DNA of 17,132 nucleotides from CAYHWW01 sp964360145 (GTDB lineage: Bacteria > Bdellovibrionota > UBA1018 > CAYHWW01), in the NCBI GenBank assembly GCA_964360145.1, contig CAYHWW010000058.1, forward strand, positions 1-17,132, written 5' to 3'. The position numbers and the translations under genes are program-made. The notes under the pieces were generated by a model, which did not search any database, had not been told where the DNA came from, and worked only from the letters and a program-made list of their open reading frames with translations. This document shows positions 12,485-17,132 of this stretch, piece after piece (position 1 is the first letter of the stretch; every line of letters starts with the position of its first letter).

Positions 12485-14770
12485 TTAACGAGCATCGCCG
12501 CCGCCGCCCGTGTCATGACGCTCATGGCCGCCGGACTGACGTGGAGGACGGTCCTGGTCGCCAGGACGGCCGCCACGACCACCACCGGCACCACCGCGTC
12601 CGCCGCGATCGCCACCACGACCGCCACGGTCACCACCACGGCCTTCACCGCCACCAGATGATTCCGGCATGCCAGCAGGGCGTTCAAGGAGGACCTTGCG
12701 GGACAGGCGCACTTTGCCTGCATTGATTTCAAGAACCTTCACGTCCAACTCGTCGCCTTCTTTGAGATAGTCGCTGACACGGTTCACGCGCTCGTGGGCA
12801 ATCTCAGAGACGTGCAGGAGGCCATCGCAATTGGGCATGATCTGCACGAAGGCGCCGAACTCCACGATGCTGACCACTTTGCCTTTGTAGACCTTGCCCA
12901 CTTCCGGCTCCATGATGATGCCGCGGATGATCTCGACCGCCAGATCGCCCATCTTCGGATCGCTGGATGCAATCTTGATGGTGCCGTCGTCGCTGACGTC
13001 GATCTTGGCGCCGGTGCGGGCCACGATGTCTTTGATGACCTTGCCGCCGGAACCGATGACTTCACGGATCTTGTCAGGCTTGATCTGGATGGTGGTAAAG
13101 CGGGGCGCCGTCGCCGGCACTTCCGCACGAGGCTGGTCGATGGCGGCGGACATGCACTTCAGGATGTGCTGACGGCCTTCAAAGGCCTGTTTCAGCGCTG
13201 TGCGCATGATGTTTTCATCCACGCCTTCGATCTTGATGTCCATTTGGATGGCGGTGAGACCAGCAGCGGTACCTGCCACTTTGAAGTCCATGTCGCCCAG
13301 GTGATCTTCGTCGCCGAGGATGTCAGAGAGGACCGCCACGCGGCTGTCCTCTTTGATCAGGCCCATGGCGATGCCTGCCACAGGGGCGGGAATGGCGATG
13401 GAAGCTTCCATGAGAGCCATGGAGCCGGAACACACGGAGCCCATGGAGCTGGAGCCGTTGGATTCCAGCACTTCACAGACCAGGCGCACGGTGTAGGGGC
13501 AATCCTTGGGCATGACGTTGGCGAGGGCACGCTCCGCCAAAACGCCGTGACCGATTTCACGACGACTCTGCATGCCGAAACGGCCCGTCTCGCCCACGCT
13601 GAATGGAGGGAAGTTGTAGTTCAGCATGAACTTTTTGTCGTAGCTGCCGCGCATGGCATCGATCATTTGTTCGTCTTCGCCGGTACCCAGGGTGGCGATA
13701 CCCAACACTTGGGTTTCACCGCGGGTGAAGAGAGCGGAGCCGTGGGCCCGGGGAAGGAGACCGGTTTCCACTTCGATGCGACGGATGTCCGTCAATTTAC
13801 GACCGTCGATGCGCTTGCCTTGAGCAAGAATATTTTCACGCATGACGTTGTACTTGATTTCTTCGAGGTAGGTCTGGATAGTCTTTTTCTTCTCTTCGGC
13901 GCCTGCTTCCGCCTCGCTCACCAATGTCTTGCAGACTTCGTTGAAGGTTGCTTCGTAGGCGGCGTAGCGCTCCGCCTTCTCACGGATGTTGAGTGCCTTC
14001 TCGATGGCGGGCTTCGCCAGCGCGGTGACCTTCCCCTTGAAGTCATGGTCTATATGAGCCGCGGGAATGGGGCGCTTGGCCTTGCCAGCCAACCGCTTCA
14101 ACTCCTCGATGGCGAGGAGCACGGGCTGGATCTCGCGGTGGCCGAAGAGCAGGGCTTGGAGCACGTCTTCTTCAGCGACGACGCGGGCGCCGCCTTCCAC
14201 CATCATGATTGCGTTTTTGGTGCCGGAGATGAGCACTTCGATATCGCTCTTCTCAAGCTGTTCCACGCTGGGGTTGGCGACGTACTTGCCATCAACACGG
14301 CCGACGCGGCAGGCGGCCACGTGCTTGTCGAAAGGGATGTCGGAAACAGCCAGCGCCGCGGTGGCGCCGATGCTTGCGACCACGTCAGGGTCGTTTTCTT
14401 TATCCACGCTCAAGATCATGGCGGCGATTTGTGTGTCGCAGCGCCAAGTTTCAGGGAACAGGGGACGAATGGGGCGGTCGATGCCACGAGCGGCCAAGGT
14501 GGCGTCAGTGCCAGGGCGGCCTTCGCGCTTGAAGAAACCACCGGGGATGCGGCCCGCGGCGTAGAACTTTTCTTGGTACTCGACGGTGAGGGGCAAAAAG
14601 TCGATGCCTTCTTTCGGCTCCTTCTTTGCCACCACGGTGACGAGGACTCGGGTATCGCCGTAAGAGACGAGCACGGCGCCGTCCGCTTGGCGGGCCATGC
14701 GGCCGGTTTCAATGGTCAATGTGCGCCCGCCGAATTGGCAAGACACTTTCTTAGTTTCAAACATGGACAT
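12485..14770 (-). CDS. pnp: Polyribonucleotide nucleotidyltransferase (PNPase)
   Basis: A 761-residue PNPase, which degrades RNA 3' to 5' by phosphorolysis as a ring-shaped trimer. Order: RNase PH domain 1 (about 10-145, with the RNA-contacting FFKREGRPG), helical domain (about 150-300), RNase PH domain 2 (about 315-545, with phosphate-binding SNGSSSMGSVCSGS and acidic D487 and D493), KH domain (555-615, GxxG loop GSGG at 573-576) and S1 domain (625-695). Residues 705-761 form an unusual Gly/Arg/Asp tail (GGDRGGR repeats), absent from E. coli PNPase. The ATG at 14770 has AGGA 7 nt upstream. The 95-nt gap after rpsO can pair CCTACT with AGTAGG (14822-14827, 14852-14857), a weak counterpart of the RNase III hairpin of enterobacterial rpsO-pnp. 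Confidence 0.97.
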   Translation of the reverse strand: MSMFETKKVSCQFGGRTLTIETGRMARQADGAVLVSYGDTRVLVTVVAKKEPKEGIDFLPLTVEYQEKFYAAGRIPGGFFKREGRPGTDATLAARGIDRPIRPLFPETWRCDTQIAAMILSVDKENDPDVVASIGATAALAVSDIPFDKHVAACRVGRVDGKYVANPSVEQLEKSDIEVLISGTKNAIMMVEGGARVVAEEDVLQALLFGHREIQPVLLAIEELKRLAGKAKRPIPAAHIDHDFKGKVTALAKPAIEKALNIREKAERYAAYEATFNEVCKTLVSEAEAGAEEKKKTIQTYLEEIKYNVMRENILAQGKRIDGRKLTDIRRIEVETGLLPRAHGSALFTRGETQVLGIATLGTGEDEQMIDAMRGSYDKKFMLNYNFPPFSVGETGRFGMQSRREIGHGVLAERALANVMPKDCPYTVRLVCEVLESNGSSSMGSVCSGSMALMEASIAIPAPVAGIAMGLIKEDSRVAVLSDILGDEDHLGDMDFKVAGTAAGLTAIQMDIKIEGVDENIMRTALKQAFEGRQHILKCMSAAIDQPRAEVPATAPRFTTIQIKPDKIREVIGSGGKVIKDIVARTGAKIDVSDDGTIKIASSDPKMGDLAVEIIRGIIMEPEVGKVYKGKVVSIVEFGAFVQIMPNCDGLLHVSEIAHERVNRVSDYLKEGDELDVKVLEINAGKVRLSRKVLLERPAGMPESSGGGEGRGGDRGGRGGDRGGRGGAGGGRGGRPGDQDRPPRQSGGHERHDTGGGGDAR
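12525..12660. repeat. Low-complexity Gly/Arg-coding repeat at the 3' end of pnp
   Basis: On the plus strand this stretch is a run of CCACCACGACCGCC-like units, encoding on the minus strand an imperfect GGDRGGR repeat (PNPase residues about 706-745). The DNA is slippage-prone, so tail length may vary between strains. Confidence 0.6.
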
Positions 14771-14865
14771 GGGAGAATCCTTTACGGTTGTGTGCCCGAT
14801 CTCGCTGTGAGCGGACCAGGGCCTACTGCGGCGATGAAGCGGAACGGGAAGAGTAGGAGCTGCCC

Positions 14866-15147
14866 TTACTTCCGCAATTCCAATGTGCCGAGGAGTTTAA
14901 GATAACGCTGGGGTGCCGTGCCCTTCATGAAATCGAGAAGACGGCGGCGATGGCCAACGAGCTTGAGAAGACCACGTTGCGTCGAAAAATCTTTTTTGTG
15001 GATCTTCAGGTGTTCAGTCAAAAACTTGATGCGGTCGGTGAGAAGGGCCACTTGCACCTCAGGCAAACCAGTGTTGGTTCCAGCCCCGCCGTGCTTGACA
15101 ACGATACTCGCGATATTTTCTTTCTTGGCAACAGAACGTACAGACAA
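14866..15147 (-). CDS. rpsO: 30S ribosomal protein S15
   Basis: A 93-residue S15, near the usual 88-90. It binds the central domain of 16S rRNA early in 30S assembly. Family stretches are NTGLPEVQVALLTDRI, LTEHLKIHKKDFSTQRGLLKLVGHRRRLLDFM and the C-terminal RYLKLLGTLELRK. The start is a TTG at 15147 with AAGGAG 7 nt upstream (15155-15160); no in-frame ATG is available between this site and conserved residues. It leads the pnp-M16 operon. In E. coli S15 represses its own translation through a leader pseudoknot; the short leader here (about 35 nt if the proposed promoter is right) gives no obvious equivalent. Confidence 0.95.
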   Translation of the reverse strand: MSVRSVAKKENIASIVVKHGGAGTNTGLPEVQVALLTDRIKFLTEHLKIHKKDFSTQRGLLKLVGHRRRLLDFMKGTAPQRYLKLLGTLELRK

Positions 15148-15188
15148 TGTAGATCTCCTTAGCTTTCAGTCATTTTCAATTGTGGGTA

Positions 15189-15218
15189 GCCTTAGCATTC
15201 CGCTCTGATTACCGTCAA
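15189..15218 (-). promoter_or_regulatory. Candidate rpsO operon promoter
   Basis: On the minus strand TTGACG (15213-15218) matches the -35 consensus at five of six positions; 18 bp on is TAAGGC (15189-15194), a weak -10 helped by an upstream TGC (extended -10). Transcription would start near 15182, leaving a leader of about 35 nt before rpsO. Seen by eye only. Confidence 0.4.
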
Positions 15219-15228
15219 CGCCGGACTT

Positions 15229-15258
15229 GGAGCCTAGGCTCCTTGAGCCGGGGGCTCA
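15229..15258 (-). terminator. Paired dyads just after the sigma factor gene
   Basis: Two GC-rich inverted repeats lie in the 117-bp gap after the sigma gene stop: TGAGCC-GGG-GGCTCA (15244-15258) and the 14-bp palindrome GGAGCCTAGGCTCC (15229-15242). Neither is followed by a T-run in the minus-strand direction, so this is not a canonical intrinsic terminator; they may slow polymerase, or stabilise the 3' end of the sigma mRNA. Confidence 0.3.
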
Positions 15259-15264
15259 CGCCGG

Positions 15265-16311
15265 TTACTTCATGCGGTCTTGGTAGTACGCCCGGAGCTT
15301 TTCGATGACCTTCACTTCGATCTGCCGGGCACGCTCACGCGTCAAACCAAATTTGTCGGCTATCTCCTGGAGGGTTTTGGGGTCTTCAGCGGCCAGACGT
15401 CCATGAAATACCGCCAGCTCCTTCTCTTTGAGGGTTTTTACGAAACCCTCTAAACCCTCTTTGAGCACCTCTTTGAGTTCCCCTTCCGCCAGGCGGTCGT
15501 CAGGGAGTGCCTGGGCATCCACCAGCTGATCCTGATGGGAAACAACCTTCTCCCCATCCTCTCCGCGGTTCAAAGGGGCTTGCAGGCTCATTTCGGCGCC
15601 AGCACCGGAAAGGCGCTGACTCATCTCGACAACGTCTTTTTCTCTCACATTGAGCCTGTCGGCGAGGAGTTTGGGCCCCGCATCCAGCCCCTGGGCCTCC
15701 AGTCGCTCTCTTTCCCGCATGAGCTGGTAGAAGAGCTTTTTCTGGGCTTGGGTGGTGCCCAGCTTCACCAAACGAAAGTTATCGAGGATGTACTTCAGGA
15801 TGTAGGAGCGGATCCACCAGCTGGCATAATAAGAGAGCTTGGCGCCTTTGGAGGGATCGAATTTGCTCACAGCCTTCATGAGGCCGAAATTCCCCTCCTG
15901 GATGAGGTCCATGACGCTGCCATAGGTGGTGTGGTACTCCATGGCGAGTTTGACGACGAGCCTCAGATTGGCGCAGACAAGGCGCCGGGCGGCGTCCATA
16001 TCGTTGGCATTGCGCATGCGAAGGGTGAGATCCATCTCCTCTTCGGGGGTGAGGAGAGCATATTTGGAGATCTCCCGCATGTACGCCTTCAGGGCATCGC
16101 GAGACACCACCGAAGGCAATGCCGCGCCCACGGCGGGGAGCTGACGGGGGGCCTCGGCCTCCACAGCCAGGCCGTCGGTGGGCTCAGCTAAATCCTCGTC
16201 TGAGTCCTCGTCCGAACCTTGGGCGTCCTCCTCCACAATCTGCTGATGGGAGTAGTCCGCCATGATGTCGGGCTTGGAAGTGGATTTCTTCTTTTTGGGG
16301 GCCACGTTCAT
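15265..16311 (-). CDS. RpoH-like (sigma-32 type) RNA polymerase sigma factor
   Basis: A 348-residue sigma-70 family protein. The first 68 residues are a lysine patch (KKKKS) and a long acidic stretch (EEDAQGSDEDSDEDLAE) not found in typical RpoH. Region 1.2 begins at about 72 (DALKAYMREISKYALLT), region 2 covers about 108-180 (DLIQEGNFGLMKAVSKFDPSKGAKLSYYASWW), followed by LVKLGTTQAQKKLFYQLM (181-198), which resembles the RpoH box of sigma-32. Region 4 holds the helix-turn-helix TLQEIADKFGLTRERARQIEVKV (313-335). By the RpoH box it probably directs heat-shock or another stress regulon; a different alternative sigma role cannot be excluded. The start at 16311 has no clear Shine-Dalgarno; an internal ATG (residue 17) is an alternative. 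It diverges from the GYF-protein gene. Confidence 0.9.
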   Translation of the reverse strand: MNVAPKKKKSTSKPDIMADYSHQQIVEEDAQGSDEDSDEDLAEPTDGLAVEAEAPRQLPAVGAALPSVVSRDALKAYMREISKYALLTPEEEMDLTLRMRNANDMDAARRLVCANLRLVVKLAMEYHTTYGSVMDLIQEGNFGLMKAVSKFDPSKGAKLSYYASWWIRSYILKYILDNFRLVKLGTTQAQKKLFYQLMRERERLEAQGLDAGPKLLADRLNVREKDVVEMSQRLSGAGAEMSLQAPLNRGEDGEKVVSHQDQLVDAQALPDDRLAEGELKEVLKEGLEGFVKTLKEKELAVFHGRLAAEDPKTLQEIADKFGLTRERARQIEVKVIEKLRAYYQDRMK

Positions 16312-16390
16312 GGATTAGCACGATGGGAAAACTCTGCCCACCTTCCCGTTGAACAGGTCGACGTTGAGCAGGAAAATCGGATATCCTAGG

Positions 16391-16410
16391 GAGAGAGAGG
16401 TGCGGACTTG
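16391..16410 (+). promoter_or_regulatory. Ribosome binding site and TTG start of the GYF protein
   Basis: GAGAGAGAGG (16391-16400) lies 7 nt before TTG (16408-16410). An in-frame TAG at 16387-16389 closes the frame just upstream, and no ATG or GTG in this frame precedes the conserved domain, so this TTG is the only well-supported start. Further upstream, GTTGAACAGG (16348) and GTTGAGCAGG (16363) form a direct repeat at 15-bp spacing in the shared promoter region. Confidence 0.6.
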
Positions 16411-17132
16411 GCCCAGGATGGACCGACTCCCCCACAGCAGTGGTACGTGCAGACCCCCCAGGGATTGGAGGGGCCCTTCGATGCTGCCCAGTTGCAGGAG
16501 AAGGTGCTCAGGGGACTGCTCGCCATAGACGCCAGAGTCCATGACCCAGAGCAGAATCACTGGGCCACGGTGGCGGAGGTCCTCCCCGACCTCAACCAAC
16601 AACTGGACGTCAACACCGGGGGGTTTCAACCCCCGCCCCGCCCCTTGGACGTGCGCGGCGCCAAGGTTCACAGCGCAGGGGGCAGCCCTCCACCCTCGGA
16701 AGATTATTTGACTCAGCTGGCCAAAGCCTCAGGCCAGCCCGCGAGGAAGCCGGGTGCCCGTGCTCCGCGGACCACGGCTTTGGAAAGCCCCCCTGAACCA
16801 CAGCGCCCCGCTCCGGGGCGTTGGGAAAAGACTCGGGAGATCCTCCGCAAGAATATCCGCAACATGACCCACCTCCCCCAACCGGGCTCGGATCAAGGTC
16901 GTCTCATATTCGCGGCGGCCGCGGCGGCAGCCTTTGTTGCGGCGGGGACCTATGGCTTATTGCATATGAAAGAAGACGGCACTCTGCGGGCCCCCGCCCA
17001 GGCTGCCCCCGGTCTTGCCGGTGCGACCCTCGCCCCCCCTAAACCCACGGCAGCGGCTCCGCCCCGCTCCTCTGTCATGCCATCCTCTGCCGGGGATGCC
17101 ATCGGCTCAGGCAACAACCCCACCGGTCGCAA
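16408..17132 (+). CDS. GYF_2-domain membrane protein (3' end outside window)
   Basis: An open frame of 241 complete codons from the TTG at 16408, cut by the window edge. Residues 12-58 (WYVQTPQGLEGPFDAAQL...GLLAIDARV...HWATVAEV) match the bacterial GYF_2 pattern W-Y-x-x-x-x-G-x-x-GPF...L...G...V...W, thought to bind proline-rich peptides. A Pro/Ala/Arg-rich linker follows, then a basic stretch (KNIRN), a single alanine-rich membrane segment (166-187) and a Pro/Ala-rich tail, likely periplasmic. The predicted topology is cytoplasmic GYF domain, one transmembrane helix, exported C-terminus. Such proteins are common in Myxococcota and Bdellovibrionota; their partners are mostly unknown. It diverges from the sigma factor gene over 96 bp, so regulation may be linked. 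Confidence 0.75.
   Translation, partial: MAQDGPTPPQQWYVQTPQGLEGPFDAAQLQEKVLRGLLAIDARVHDPEQNHWATVAEVLPDLNQQLDVNTGGFQPPPRPLDVRGAKVHSAGGSPPPSEDYLTQLAKASGQPARKPGARAPRTTALESPPEPQRPAPGRWEKTREILRKNIRNMTHLPQPGSDQGRLIFAAAAAAAFVAAGTYGLLHMKEDGTLRAPAQAAPGLAGATLAPPKPTAAAPPRSSVMPSSAGDAIGSGNNPTGR

Noticed and set aside
12406..12726. A His/Arg/Asp-rich 106-codon plus-strand frame with repeated DRHH/HHDRH-like pattern
   Set aside because: It is the reverse image of the Gly/Arg-coding repeat at the end of pnp, so the repetition is explained by the PNPase tail.
14822..14857. An RNase III-type processing hairpin between rpsO and pnp
   Set aside because: Only 6 bp (CCTACT/AGTAGG) with a 24-nt loop plus an outer GGG/CCC after a bulge; too weak to list as an RNA feature, so it is mentioned only in the pnp entry.
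12794..14905. A 703-codon open frame on the plus strand opposite pnp and the end of rpsO
   Set aside because: It is the antisense image of a well-conserved pnp: the translation is rich in His, Asp and Gly, has no recognisable domain, and the minus strand has every PNPase motif.
15229..15242. The palindrome GGAGCCTAGGCTCC as an intrinsic terminator of the sigma gene
   Set aside because: It has almost no loop and is not followed by a T-run on the minus strand; kept only as a low-confidence dyad together with its neighbour.

Overview
The window (17,132 bp, GC-rich, no rRNA, tRNA, IS or CRISPR seen) is a chromosomal segment of a Gram-negative bacterium. Evidence for an outer membrane is a gene for outer-membrane phospholipase A and several signal peptides. 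The rpsO-pnp-M16 peptidase cluster, an RpoH-type sigma factor with an acidic N-terminal extension and a GYF_2-domain membrane protein suggest a 'deltaproteobacterial' relative (Bdellovibrionota, Myxococcota or similar). That placement is inference from gene content only.

Layout. (1) 168-1924, minus strand: a DUF4143-type AAA ATPase followed by a ribbon-helix-helix/PIN toxin-antitoxin pair whose promoter-operator overlaps the ATPase stop codon. (2) 2000-2806: RidA (minus) and a small His-rich eRF1-domain-like protein (plus), diverging from a 57-bp gap. (3) 2803-5079: MaeB-type malic enzyme with C-terminal phosphotransacetylase-like domain (minus), diverging from an exported, C-terminally anchored protein of unknown function (5144-5884). 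(4) 6010-7296: a second, dissimilar AAA ATPase, 19 bp ahead of outer-membrane phospholipase A (7316-8089), then an unrecognised 549-residue membrane protein (8147-9796). (5) 9873-11093: a third AAA ATPase/DUF4143 protein. (6) 11189-15147, minus strand: rpsO, pnp and an M16 zinc peptidase, a typical RNA-turnover/translation cluster. (7) 15265-16311: an RpoH-like sigma factor (minus), divergent from a GYF_2-domain membrane protein that starts at a TTG codon (16408) and runs off the window.

The most unusual pattern is that the three ATPases, though unlike each other in sequence, all lack a convincing Shine-Dalgarno in front of their preferred start (the third has at most a weak AAGG) and all carry a private palindromic element next to or across the start codon: two 28-bp palindromes at 32-bp period (ATPase 1), three 24-bp dyads at 33-34-bp period (ATPase 2) and one 34-bp dyad with 9-bp arms (ATPase 3). 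The toxin-antitoxin operon has a comparable 31-bp dyad. This looks like a set of self-regulated accessory genes placed between housekeeping genes. The core genes carry metabolic (MaeB, RidA), envelope (PldA) and RNA/translation (RpsO, PNPase, sigma) functions and show no sign of acting with the accessory genes.
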